DNA from: JBHPGW01 sp042569785
GTDB lineage: Bacteria > Planctomycetota > Phycisphaerae > Sedimentisphaerales > Anaerobacaceae
Assembly: GCA_042569785.1 (NCBI GenBank)
Contig: JBHPGW010000046.1
Span: 1 to 19,972 of the forward strand
Reading direction: 5' to 3'
Length of the DNA stretch: 19,972 bases
This document shows, piece by piece, positions 1-7,185 of the stretch (its first letter is position 1; every line of letters starts with the position of its first letter). The position numbers and the translations under genes are program-made. Under the pieces are notes generated by a model. It made no database searches. It was not told the origin of the DNA and was given only the letters and a program-made list of their open reading frames with translations.

Positions 1-779
1 TCATGGCGATATGTACGAGAAAAGATTTCTTCAATATCGAAACAAGGATCCAGACCGAGCAGTTTTATCGTACCAGCAGAATGGTTGCAGACCTGTTGGG
101 TATGCCGGTACCGATCAATAAAGCCGTCGTTGGTGACAACGCCTTTGCGCACAGTTCGGGGATCCATGTTGACGGTGTGCTCAAGAAACGCGAGACCTAT
201 GAGATCATGAAGCCCCAGGATGTCGGCTCACCCAAGAGCAGGGTGGTACTGACCGCAAGGACCGGAAGGCATGGGCTTAAGCACCGGCTTGAAGAACTTG
301 GATACAAACTTAACAAAACCGAATTGGAGAAAACTTACAAAAGATTTATCGAAGTAGCTGACAAAAAGCACGAGGTATTCGATGAAGATATAGCTGCGAT
401 AATCAGTGATGAAATTCATGTTGTCGAGCATATTTACGAATTGCAGTATTTACATGTAGCTTGCGGGACGGGTACTCTGCCTACTGCCAGCGTGAAGATG
501 CTGTGTAAAGGTAAGCAGAAACAGGCCGCCGCCTGTGGAGATGGGCCGATCGATGCGGCTTATGAGGCGATACGAGATGCTACAGGTTTGTCGCCGAAGT
601 TGCTTAGCTACTCGATACGGGCCGTTACAGGCGGAAAAGAAGCGCTCGGTGAAGCGACCGTAAAGATATCCGAGGACGGTGTGATCTTTACCGGCAGAGG
701 CGTCTCGACTGACATTATAGAAGCGAGCGCAAAAGCTTACGTCGATGCGATAAACAGAATGCAAACAATAAAGAAATGA
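1..779 (+). CDS. leuA: 2-isopropylmalate synthase, C-terminal part (cut by window edge)
   Basis: This is the C-terminal part of 2-isopropylmalate synthase, which condenses acetyl-CoA with 2-oxoisovalerate in the first committed step of leucine synthesis in the cytosol. The reading frame is open to the window edge, so the Met at position 3 is internal: in full-length proteins the matching 'MAxxTRKDFF' stretch lies about 240 residues in. Visible family marks are the AFAHSSGIHVDGVLK block (family AFAHxSGIHxDGVLK) and, from about residue 145 of the visible part, the regulatory dimer domain with LQYLHVACGTGTLPTASVKM. That domain is the site of leucine feedback inhibition in characterised homologues. 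leuC follows 24 nt downstream, so the two are very probably co-transcribed. No disruption is seen in the visible part. Confidence 0.95.
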   Translation, partial: MAICTRKDFFNIETRIQTEQFYRTSRMVADLLGMPVPINKAVVGDNAFAHSSGIHVDGVLKKRETYEIMKPQDVGSPKSRVVLTARTGRHGLKHRLEELGYKLNKTELEKTYKRFIEVADKKHEVFDEDIAAIISDEIHVVEHIYELQYLHVACGTGTLPTASVKMLCKGKQKQAAACGDGPIDAAYEAIRDATGLSPKLLSYSIRAVTGGKEALGEATVKISEDGVIFTGRGVSTDIIEASAKAYVDAINRMQTIKK

Positions 780-803
780 AAAAATAAAAAAGGATAACTG
801 ATA

Positions 804-2066
804 ATGTCAATGACGATAACGGAAAAGATTCTTGCACGGGCGGCTGGTAAAGATTGTGTCTGTCCGGGGCAACTGATTGATGCTGATATCGATGTGGTTA
901 TGTGTCACGATGTCACTACTCCGCCTGCTATTTCGATGCTGATCGAAAAGGGTATCGATAAGGTATTCGATACGGAAAAGATCGTGGTGACGCCGGACCA
1001 TTTTCAGCCTGCCAAGGACATCAAAAGTGCTGAGCTTCATAAACGGCTCGACGAGTGGGCGAAGAGACACAAGCTTAAATACTACTATAAGATCGGCAGG
1101 GCGGGTGTATGTCACGCACTATTGCCCGAACAGGGACATATTCGGCCAGGCGAAGTTATTGTCGGCGGCGATTCGCATACTTGTACTTACGGCGCTTTTG
1201 GGGCATTTAGTACCGGTATCGGTTCGACCGATCTGGCAGCAGCGATAGCTACGGGACAGCTTTGGTTCAGGATACCAGAATCGATCAAGTTCGTTCTTAA
1301 CGGCTCACTTGGTAATGGTGTTTATAGTAAGGATGTGATCCTGGCAGTTATCGCGAGGATCGGCACCGATGGTGCGCTTTATAAGGCGATGGAATTTGTC
1401 GGCCCGGCTCTTAGCGAGATGAGTATGGAAGCGAGAATGACTATAACCAATATGGCTATCGAAGCCGGCGGCAAAAACGGGATCATTGGGTTCGACGATG
1501 TGACGAAAGAATATCTCGATGAGCATCTGACGGATAAAAAAGACTATACCGTTTTTGAATCGGATGAAGATGCCAGATATGTAAGTGTTGAAGAATTTGA
1601 CTGTTCCCAACTTGAGCCTATGGTAGCTGTGCCTTCTCTGCCAAGCGGCGGGACGGCGATCAGCGAATGTCAGGGTAAAGAGATGGACCAGGCTTATATC
1701 GGCAGCTGTACGAATGGTCGTATCGAAGATTTAAGGATAGCTGCTGATATCCTTAAGGGTAAGCAGGTTGCTATCCGTACGCTTATCGTGCCTGCGACGC
1801 CTGTCATCTGGAAACAGTCGAAGGATGAAGGGCTGTTCGATATATTCTACGAAGCTGGTTGTGTGATCAGTGCCCCGACGTGCGGTGCGTGTCTGGGCGG
1901 ATTTATGGGCATACTGGCTGAAGGTGAAAAATGTGTAAGCACAACCAACAGAAACTTTGTCGGCAGAATGGGACACCCCAAGAGCGAAGTCTACCTGGCA
2001 AGCCCCGCAACAGCGGCGGCAAGCGCAATAGAAGGTAAACTAACCGACCCAAGAAAATATTTATAA
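804..2066 (+). CDS. leuC: 3-isopropylmalate dehydratase large subunit
   Basis: Large subunit of isopropylmalate isomerase, which with LeuD converts 2- to 3-isopropylmalate. The 420-aa product is the usual length for the compact LeuC/homoaconitase-type subunit. The three cluster-ligand cysteines are in place: C302 in YIGSCTNGR, and C360 and C363 in PTCGACLGG, as expected for a [4Fe-4S] aconitase-family enzyme. GGDSHTCTYGAFG (121-133) and TTNRNFVGRMGHP (380-392) are further family blocks. The ATG is preceded by AAAAAGGA at a reasonable distance. Its partner leuD would normally follow directly, but an inverted-repeat cassette of about 450 bp separates them. The coding region itself is intact. 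Confidence 0.97.
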   Translation: MSMTITEKILARAAGKDCVCPGQLIDADIDVVMCHDVTTPPAISMLIEKGIDKVFDTEKIVVTPDHFQPAKDIKSAELHKRLDEWAKRHKLKYYYKIGRAGVCHALLPEQGHIRPGEVIVGGDSHTCTYGAFGAFSTGIGSTDLAAAIATGQLWFRIPESIKFVLNGSLGNGVYSKDVILAVIARIGTDGALYKAMEFVGPALSEMSMEARMTITNMAIEAGGKNGIIGFDDVTKEYLDEHLTDKKDYTVFESDEDARYVSVEEFDCSQLEPMVAVPSLPSGGTAISECQGKEMDQAYIGSCTNGRIEDLRIAADILKGKQVAIRTLIVPATPVIWKQSKDEGLFDIFYEAGCVISAPTCGACLGGFMGILAEGEKCVSTTNRNFVGRMGHPKSEVYLASPATAAASAIEGKLTDPRKYL

Positions 2067-2091
2067 CCACTGATTTAATAGAAAGAAATTT

Positions 2092-2543
2092 AACCACGGA
2101 TTTCGCGGATTACACGGAATTAAAAGGATATTAAATTTGGCTGAAAGTGATTTACTATATTCCGAGTTGACCAGACCCATTATCGGGGCTGCGATGGAAG
2201 TTCATAAAATTCTTGGTGCTGGATTTCTTGAAAGTGTTTACGAAGAAGTTATTGCGATCGAATTTGGTTTGCGAAAAATACCTTATGAAAGACAAAAAAA
2301 GATTGATGTTATTTATAAAGGCAGATTTGCGAAGCAGTTTGTCTGTGATTTCATTGTATACGACAAAATTATTGTTGAATTAAAGGCTATTAAAAAAAAC
2401 TTAGATGTCGAAAGAGCACAGGTCCTGAATTATTTAAAGGCCACGGATTTAAATTTAGGATTGTTACTCAATTTTGGCAATAGTTCTTTGGAAGTCAAAA
2501 GACTTATTAGTACAAATCCGTGAAATCCGCGTAATCCGTGGTT
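2092..2543 (+). mobile_element. GxxExxY cassette, copy 1, with imperfect inverted repeats
   Basis: A unit of about 450 bp lies between leuC and leuD. The left end (2092-2121) reads aaccacggatttcgcgg... and the right end (2515-2543) reads ...cgcgtaatccgtggtt. The reverse complement of the right end matches the left end with a few substitutions. The match can be extended outward through aaattt on both sides (2086-2091 and 2549-2551). The GxxExxY gene fills the interior, and its last codons and stop lie inside the right repeat, so gene and repeat form one unit. A second copy with the same layout is at 7186-7637. No obvious target-site duplication is visible. Calling it mobile is inference from the two copies and the repeat ends. 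Confidence 0.7.
2137..2523 (+). CDS. GxxExxY family small PD-(D/E)XK nuclease-like protein, copy 1
   Basis: A 128-aa protein of the GxxExxY family, named for the motif seen here as GFLESVY (residues 29-35). The family is placed in the PD-(D/E)XK nuclease superfamily. A matching active-site pattern is present: D71 in VCDFIV, then E81 and K83 in VELKAI, followed by a conserved QVLNYLKAT helix. No biochemical role is established that I know of. The start is TTG (2137), spaced after AAAAGG; the next in-frame ATG is residue 20, inside conserved sequence, while copy 2 uses ATG at the equivalent place. The final Thr-Asn-Pro-stop is encoded by the right inverted repeat. It differs from the copy at 7231 at 9 of 128 residues. 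It separates leuC from leuD and is unlikely to be part of leucine synthesis. Confidence 0.88.
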   Translation: MAESDLLYSELTRPIIGAAMEVHKILGAGFLESVYEEVIAIEFGLRKIPYERQKKIDVIYKGRFAKQFVCDFIVYDKIIVELKAIKKNLDVERAQVLNYLKATDLNLGLLLNFGNSSLEVKRLISTNP

Positions 2544-2572
2544 AAAAATTTGTTAGAGAAAAGAGGTTTATT

Positions 2573-3052
2573 ATGGCTAAGGCACATGTTTATAAGAGGG
2601 ACCATATAAATACTGATGAGATCATTCCGGCGAGGTATTTGAACACTGACGTTGAGGCTGAGCTGGCTAAGTATTGCATGGAGGACCTGGACGATCAGTT
2701 TGTTAATAAGGTTGCTGCTGGTGATGTTATCGTAGCTGGTGAGGATTTCGGTTGCGGTTCGAGTAGAGAGCACGCGGTATGGGCGCTGCGAGGAGCTAAG
2801 GTTGCGACCGTTATCGCTAAGACTTTTGCGCGTATCTTTTATCGTAATGCTATCAATTGCGGGTTTTATCTTATTGAGTGCAAGAACGGGCTGGAAAAGA
2901 TCAGTGATGGCGACGAAATCGAGATCGATTACAAAAACGGCTTGATTAAAAACGAATCTGCTGGTATTAATATAGAGTTTCTGCCGCTGCCGGATTTCGC
3001 GTTGGAAATAATCGAAGACGGCGGACTGCTGGAACATATAAAGAAAAATTAA
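2573..3052 (+). CDS. leuD: 3-isopropylmalate dehydratase small subunit
   Basis: Small subunit of isopropylmalate isomerase, partner of LeuC. The 159-aa length suits the compact LeuD form that pairs with LeuC of about 420 aa. The family block GEDFGCGSSREHA lies at residues 56-68, and the N-terminal HINTDEIIPARYL region is typical. The ATG is preceded by AGAGG at about 7 nt, just outside the right repeat of the upstream cassette, so the cassette leaves a usable ribosome binding site. Downstream, instead of leuB, there are about 2 kb of restriction-modification debris. Confidence 0.96.
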   Translation: MAKAHVYKRDHINTDEIIPARYLNTDVEAELAKYCMEDLDDQFVNKVAAGDVIVAGEDFGCGSSREHAVWALRGAKVATVIAKTFARIFYRNAINCGFYLIECKNGLEKISDGDEIEIDYKNGLIKNESAGINIEFLPLPDFALEIIEDGGLLEHIKKN

Positions 3053-3084
3053 AGTAGTTGAATGTATAGCATTTATGACTTAGG

Positions 3085-3096
3085 ATTGCGGATTAG
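3085..3096 (+). repeat. 12-nt direct repeat, first copy
   Basis: ATTGCGGATTAG occurs here, just ahead of the methyltransferase start, and again exactly at 4459-4470, just ahead of the 76-aa gene. Both are followed within a few bases by TTT. It shares 'gcggatta' with the inverted repeats of the GxxExxY cassettes. It may be a trace of repeat insertion on either side of the island, or chance. Confidence 0.4.
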
Positions 3097-3104
3097 GTTT
3101 TCCC

Positions 3105-3515
3105 ATGAATAATAATTGCATTAACAATTCGATAATCTATGGAGACTGCGAGGATGTACTAAAGAGTTTCCCTGAAAATAGTATCGACCTGATTATTACT
3201 TCACCACCATACGCGGATTGTCGTAAAAATACTTATGGCGGTATACATCCGGATGAATATGTCGAGTGGTTTTTGCCGAAATCTGAACAATTTCTAAGAA
3301 TACTTAAACCTACCGGCACTTTCATGCTTAATATAAAGGAAAAGGTTGCTAAAGGCCAAAGGCATACCTATGTTATTGAGCTTATTCTGCAAATGAAAAA
3401 ACAAGGTTGGTTGTGGACAGAGGAGTTTGTATGGCATAAGAAGAATTGCTATCCTGGGAAATGGCCGAACAGGTTTCGAGATGCATGGGAAAGGTGTCTC
3501 CAATTTAATAATTAA
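3105..3515 (+). pseudogene. DNA methyltransferase (N4/N6, beta-type order), C-terminally truncated
   Basis: The first part of a DNA N4-cytosine/N6-adenine methyltransferase. The start IIYGDCEDVL and the catalytic motif IV TSPPY (residues 32-36) are clear, and TSPPY is commonest in N4-cytosine enzymes. In this motif order the AdoMet-binding motif (DPFxGSGTT type) lies near the C-terminus. The product stops at 136 aa, right after RFRDAWERCLQFN, where relatives continue for roughly 150 residues more. No AdoMet motif is found in any frame before the next gene, so the rest has been deleted and the product should be unable to bind the methyl donor. The stop lies 13 nt before the HNH nuclease start, consistent with a deletion in a restriction-modification pair. 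Confidence 0.8.
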
Positions 3516-3528
3516 ACAAAGATTAAAG

Positions 3529-4458
3529 ATGAGTTACGAAAATAAAATGCTTGAGAAGTTTAATATGCCAGCAAAGCAAGAGGTTGGGCAAGCTTTGTTG
3601 CAAGCGTTTTTGCGGCATGGAGGAGTAATCAAAGAATTTGGTTCTGGACAGGAAATAGTCGATGAAATGGCAAATGACTTCGGCCTGAATAAACAACAAC
3701 GTACAGCTTACTTGGAGACAATATATCGCAAGGAAAATCGTGTTAAGAAATCTAACCTCTGGCATAGATTGCTTTTTAGAACTGCAGATTCTTTGGCAAA
3801 GAAGAAATTGGTTTCGCGTCCAAAACAAACACTCCGACTCACACAAAAAAATGAATGGATGTTAACAGAAAAAGGCTTCGATGAAGCGTTGAAGATATCA
3901 GGTGTACCTCCTACAAAAAAAGCGTTGCTGCCAACTAAGTCTTATGAAGTACAGAAAATTGTAAAAAAGTTAGTTGAATCTCCAAGGCCTGAAAACTATA
4001 GTCCATTTGATAAGAAAAAGAAAGCTGTTACAATAACTAGAGAGACTACTATACGAACAAGGGGATTTCGTCAAGCAGTTATTAATGCATACGATCATAA
4101 GTGTGCTGTCTGTAAAATGAAAATTTATGCACCTGATTTTCTGTCATGGGAGGTTGAAGCAGCCCATATTGTGCCCCACAGTTATCAGGGGAGAGATGAT
4201 ATTTGGAATGGATTAGCATTGTGCCATTTACATCACTGGGCTTTCGATGTCGGCTGGCTCACATTGCAAGATGACTATACGGTCGATGTTTCGTCAAAAG
4301 TATGTTCTTTGCCACCAGATTTTGGAATAATTGGAGATTACGAGTTCCTTAGAGCAATGTCGAGCAAGCCTACTAGAATATTTTTGCCCAATAAAAGTGA
4401 ACTTCATCCACATCACAATGCAATTCGATGGCATCGTCATAATATTTTTAACCGATAA
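3529..4458 (+). CDS. HNH endonuclease (restriction-type, HNH_2-like)
   Basis: A 309-aa HNH nuclease, likely the restriction half of a type II-like system. The N-terminal ~125 residues look like a helical, winged-helix-type DNA-reading region (GVIKEFGSGQEIVDEMA, LTEKGFDEAL). The C-terminal half carries the nuclease: KCAVC (C192, C195), EAAHIVPH (H213), WNGLALC (N227, C232) and LHHWAFD (H235, H236), an intact HNH pattern. The reading frame stays open upstream to 3427, but that part is an out-of-frame shadow of the methyltransferase, so I chose the ATG at 3529. Its methyltransferase partner is truncated, so the host must be protected otherwise, or the nuclease must be inactive, silent or modification-dependent. 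No disabling change is visible. Confidence 0.85.
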   Translation: MSYENKMLEKFNMPAKQEVGQALLQAFLRHGGVIKEFGSGQEIVDEMANDFGLNKQQRTAYLETIYRKENRVKKSNLWHRLLFRTADSLAKKKLVSRPKQTLRLTQKNEWMLTEKGFDEALKISGVPPTKKALLPTKSYEVQKIVKKLVESPRPENYSPFDKKKKAVTITRETTIRTRGFRQAVINAYDHKCAVCKMKIYAPDFLSWEVEAAHIVPHSYQGRDDIWNGLALCHLHHWAFDVGWLTLQDDYTVDVSSKVCSLPPDFGIIGDYEFLRAMSSKPTRIFLPNKSELHPHHNAIRWHRHNIFNR

Positions 4459-4470
4459 ATTGCGGATTAG
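4459..4470 (+). repeat. 12-nt direct repeat, second copy
   Basis: Exact second copy of ATTGCGGATTAG (first at 3085-3096). It begins immediately after the HNH stop codon and lies about 20 nt ahead of the next start. Confidence 0.4.
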
Positions 4471-4489
4471 CTTTATTGAGGGATAATCA

Positions 4490-4720
4490 ATGCGAAACGA
4501 AGATGACGAAAGAATTATTTATTCGATAAATGTTGTTGATATCCAAGAAGTTGCCAATCAAGTTCTTAAACGCAGACTCAGCAAAGAAGAAGTTGCTTTG
4601 GTTGAAGAATCGGTAGGTGGTTACATAGATTGGTTTCAAGCAATTGAGAATTCAATTTGGGAACACATTACCTTACCTCAATCAAAAATAAAATCTTCAA
4701 ACTGTGTTAAGCGTACTTAA
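4490..4720 (+). CDS. hypothetical 76-aa acidic protein
   Basis: I do not assign a function. The 76-aa product is soluble, acidic in its first half (RNEDDER, SKEEVALVEESVG) and predicted helical, with no membrane segment or Cys motif. GAGGGATAA precedes the ATG by a few bases, which supports translation. It lies 31 nt after the HNH nuclease in the same orientation and looks like a passenger of the same island. It might be a control or accessory protein, but nothing resembling a helix-turn-helix is obvious. Confidence 0.65.
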   Translation: MRNEDDERIIYSINVVDIQEVANQVLKRRLSKEEVALVEESVGGYIDWFQAIENSIWEHITLPQSKIKSSNCVKRT

Positions 4721-4758
4721 GTAATGAATTCCAGATAAACCCGTTTTAAGGATTTGAT

Positions 4759-4900
4759 ATGGCAAAACAATAACATCACATCTTAGAGGTTGCTTAAAAG
4801 TTATACGAAAGAATTTTTAGAAGATTTTTGCTCTGATGGTGAGATAGATTGGAAAAAGCTTGTTGAGTTTAATAGTGGCAATTTCGACTTAAGTAATTGA
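4759..4900 (+). pseudogene. decayed small gene with probable frameshifts
   Basis: A ribosome binding site (AAGGA, 4748-4752) precedes ATG at 4759, but that frame stops after Met-Ala-Lys-Gln. Another frame continues with protein-like sequence (ITSHLRGCLK). From 4790 a third frame encodes a convincing hydrophilic tail of about 36 aa (SYTKEFLEDFCSDGEIDW...) ending at TGA 4898-4900. The apparent shifts fall at runs of four A, consistent with slippage. I infer a small gene of about 46 codons broken twice. Its family is not recognised. It closes the restriction-modification debris. Confidence 0.4.
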
Positions 4901-4913
4901 AAGAAACAAAAGC

Positions 4914-5002
4914 AACCACAGATTACACAGATTTTTAAGGATTGACACAGATTAAAAAAAGGTTAAGTAAAATCTGTGTGAATCGGTTTTTGAATCTGAG
5001 AA
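4914..5002. repeat. non-coding inverted repeat (MITE-like), relative of the GxxExxY cassette ends
   Basis: An 89-nt palindromic unit. The left arm starts aaccacagattacacagatt and the right arm ends aatctgagaaatctgtggtt. An inner pair, gattgacacagatt and aatctgtgtgaatc, extends the imperfect pairing to about 44 nt per arm. The ends match the 'aaccacgga.. / ..tccgtggtt' ends of the two GxxExxY cassettes with g-to-a type changes, but no gene lies inside. It sits about 55 nt ahead of the leuB start and contains TTGACA at 4942-4947, which could serve as a -35 box although no good -10 follows. Confidence 0.75.
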
Positions 5003-5057
5003 ATCTGTGGTTAAAAAACTGTGGTGTATTTTCAACAATTAAGAAAGGATGGATGAC

Positions 5058-6146
5058 GTGTCTAAGAGTTACAATATTGCTGTGATGCCTGGTGACGGGA
5101 CTGGGCCGGAAGTTACCGCTGAGGCGGTAAAGGTTTTAAAGGTTGCTGCTGATAAGTTTGGTTTTAAGGTTGAATTGACCGAGTTCGATTTCGGCGGTGA
5201 AAGGTATAAAAGGACAGGCGAGACGCTGCCTGATAGCGGTGTCGAAGAGCTTCGTCAGTTCGATACTATCCTGTTAGGTGCGATCGGACATCCTGATGTG
5301 GCCCCGGGTATCCTGGAAAAAGGAATACTGTTGAAGGCTCGTTTTGAGTTGGATCAGTATATTAACCTTCGGCCGGTAAAGTTGTTTCCTGGTGTTGAGT
5401 GTCCTTTGAAAGGTAAAGGGCCGGAAGATATTGACTATGTCGTTGTTCGTGAGAATACCGGCGGTATCTATACAGGCGCCGGGGGAGTGAGTATGAAGGG
5501 TACTGTGCAGGAAACCGCTATCCAGTCGGCAGTTTACAACCGTTTTCAGGTTGACCGCTGTCTCAAGTATGCTTTCGAGTACGCCGATAAGCACGGCAAA
5601 AAGGCTCGCGGCGTAGGCGATGAAAATACGCTGGCACTTTGCGGAAAGACTAATGTATTGACCTATCTCTACGACCTCTGGGAAAGAGCTTTCCACGAAA
5701 TGGGTAAGGCTGAATATTCCGATATCCGAAGAGACTATTATCACGTTGACGCTACGTGTATGTGGATGGTTAAGAACCCGGAATGGTTCGATGTTATCGT
5801 TACCGGCAATATGTTCGGCGATATCATTACCGATCTTGGTGCTATGACGCAGGGCGGTATGGGTATCGCCGCAGGCGGTAATATCAATCCTGATGGTGTT
5901 AGCATGTTCGAGCCAATCGGCGGAAGCGCACCGAAGTATACCGGTCAAGGTGTTATCAATCCGTTAGCCGCTATTTGCGCGATGCAGATGATGCTTGAGA
6001 CACTCGGCGAAGACCAGGCAGGGGAAAGGGTCGAAGAGGCGGTCAGGTTTGTTACCGGTAATAAACTCGAAAGTATGCAGGCCGGGCGAATGGGTTATTC
6101 CACCAGCGGAGTCGGCGACCTCGTAGCGGAAAAAGTCGCGGGGTAA
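5058..6146 (+). CDS. leuB: 3-isopropylmalate dehydrogenase
   Basis: NAD-dependent oxidative decarboxylation of 3-isopropylmalate, third enzymatic step of leucine synthesis. Family marks are MPGDGTGPE near the N-terminus, RENTGGIYTG, VTGNMFGDIITDLGAM and EPIGGSAPKYTG. RENTGG and IGGSAP are slightly unlike classical LeuB (RELTGG, VHGSAP), so a related isocitrate/isopropylmalate-type dehydrogenase is possible, but the leuA-C-D context favours LeuB. I chose the GTG at 5058: the AAAGGA at 5045-5049 is well spaced for it, whereas the ATG at 5049 overlaps that site. The product is 362 aa. It is separated from leuD by about 2 kb of foreign sequence and a palindromic repeat. Confidence 0.92.
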   Translation: MSKSYNIAVMPGDGTGPEVTAEAVKVLKVAADKFGFKVELTEFDFGGERYKRTGETLPDSGVEELRQFDTILLGAIGHPDVAPGILEKGILLKARFELDQYINLRPVKLFPGVECPLKGKGPEDIDYVVVRENTGGIYTGAGGVSMKGTVQETAIQSAVYNRFQVDRCLKYAFEYADKHGKKARGVGDENTLALCGKTNVLTYLYDLWERAFHEMGKAEYSDIRRDYYHVDATCMWMVKNPEWFDVIVTGNMFGDIITDLGAMTQGGMGIAAGGNINPDGVSMFEPIGGSAPKYTGQGVINPLAAICAMQMMLETLGEDQAGERVEEAVRFVTGNKLESMQAGRMGYSTSGVGDLVAEKVAG

Positions 6147-6150
6147 CTAC

Positions 6151-6184
6151 AGTTTTTAGTTTTGAGTTTTGAGTTTTTAGTTTT
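6151..6184. repeat. AT-rich microsatellite-like array (gttttgag/gtttttag)
   Basis: Four near-identical ~8-nt steps (gtttttag, ttttgagt and variants) fill the gap between the leuB stop and the GTPase start. The same motif recurs at 10641-10665. It leaves no recognisable ribosome binding site ahead of the GTPase ATG at 6190. Confidence 0.7.
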
Positions 6185-6189
6185 CTACG

Positions 6190-7173
6190 ATGCCAGCTAA
6201 TCTGACACCAGATTATTATAAGGCTGAGAAGTGGTTCCGCAGTGCCTCGACGAACGATGAAAAGATTTTGGCGCTGGAACAGATGCTCAGCGTAATACCC
6301 AAACACAAGGGTACCGACCATATGCGCGCAGATCTGCGTCGCAAGCTGAGTAAGCTCAAGGAAGGGCCGGCTGTAAAAGGTCACGCCAAACACGCTGATA
6401 TTTTTCATATTCCCCAAAGTGGTGCCGGCCAGGTGGTTTTGATCGGTACGCCCAACAGCGGCAAAAGCGCTATCGTCGCCGCATTGACCAAGGCCCACGT
6501 CAACGTTGCGGATTTTCCGTTTGCTACGGGCGCACCTGTACCGGGGATGGCCAAATTCGAGGACATACAAATTGAACTTATTGATATGCCGCCGATCACC
6601 GCTGAATTCAGCGCACCGGGGCAGGTGGGGACATATCGTAACTGCGATCTGATCGGTATCGTGATCGACCTTTCCGCTGACGTCAAAGAGCAGTTGGATG
6701 TCTGTCTGGACTATCTCGAATCGAGAAGGCTGCTGATCGACAGTGAGAATCCCGCTGGTGACGGCAAGGGCAGTGTTCGTGCCAAAAGGGCGGTTTGTAT
6801 CTGCACCAAAGCCGACATCTCTGAGCCCGATGCTTTAGCTGCGGTTAAAGATATTTGCAAAGACCGATTTGAATTGATAGAGATTTCCGTTGAAACCGGA
6901 GCAGGACTTGACAAACTTACCGCTGCATTGTTCAGACTGCTGAACATCATCCGTGTTTACACCAAGCCGCCCGGTAAAAAGCCCGATATGACCGAGCCAT
7001 TTACTCTGCCGGCTGGTTCTACCGTTATCGACCTGGCAACTGCCGTCCACAGGGAACTGGCAGAGAAACTTAAATTCGCGAGGATCTGGGGTACCGGCGT
7101 CTACGACGGGCAGCATGCCCAGCGAAACCATGTACTAAACGACAAGGACATTATCGAATTACACTTTTCATGA
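6190..7173 (+). CDS. TGS-domain GTPase (Obg/DRG-like)
   Basis: A 327-aa predicted GTPase of the Obg-related/DRG-like type. A helical N-terminal region (1-75) precedes the G domain: G1 P-loop GTPNSGKS (86-93), a PFATGAPVPGM switch I region (110-120), G3 as DMPP (132-135) and G4 as TKAD (206-209, in place of NKxD). The C-terminal ~65 residues form a TGS domain (STVIDLATAVHREL ... DIIELHFS), a fold often tied to RNA or ribosome binding. The exact substrate is unknown. It lies 43 nt after leuB but is not expected to take part in leucine synthesis. No Shine-Dalgarno site is visible because an AT-rich array fills the leader. Confidence 0.85.
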   Translation: MPANLTPDYYKAEKWFRSASTNDEKILALEQMLSVIPKHKGTDHMRADLRRKLSKLKEGPAVKGHAKHADIFHIPQSGAGQVVLIGTPNSGKSAIVAALTKAHVNVADFPFATGAPVPGMAKFEDIQIELIDMPPITAEFSAPGQVGTYRNCDLIGIVIDLSADVKEQLDVCLDYLESRRLLIDSENPAGDGKGSVRAKRAVCICTKADISEPDALAAVKDICKDRFELIEISVETGAGLDKLTAALFRLLNIIRVYTKPPGKKPDMTEPFTLPAGSTVIDLATAVHRELAEKLKFARIWGTGVYDGQHAQRNHVLNDKDIIELHFS

Positions 7174-7185
7174 TGACAAATAATA

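Noticed and set aside
3427..3528. N-terminal extension of the HNH nuclease frame
   Set aside because: This stretch is the shadow of the methyltransferase in another frame, without family likeness. The ATG at 3529 begins the nuclease-like sequence.
5049..5057. ATG at 5049 as the leuB start
   Set aside because: Its only possible ribosome binding site touches the ATG. The GTG at 5058 has correct spacing and gives the usual short N-terminus.
5274..5948. 224-aa frame antisense to leuB, and similar antisense frames in leuC, ftsY and pyrG
   Set aside because: All lie opposite well-identified genes with clear families, and none has a start site or protein-like composition of its own.
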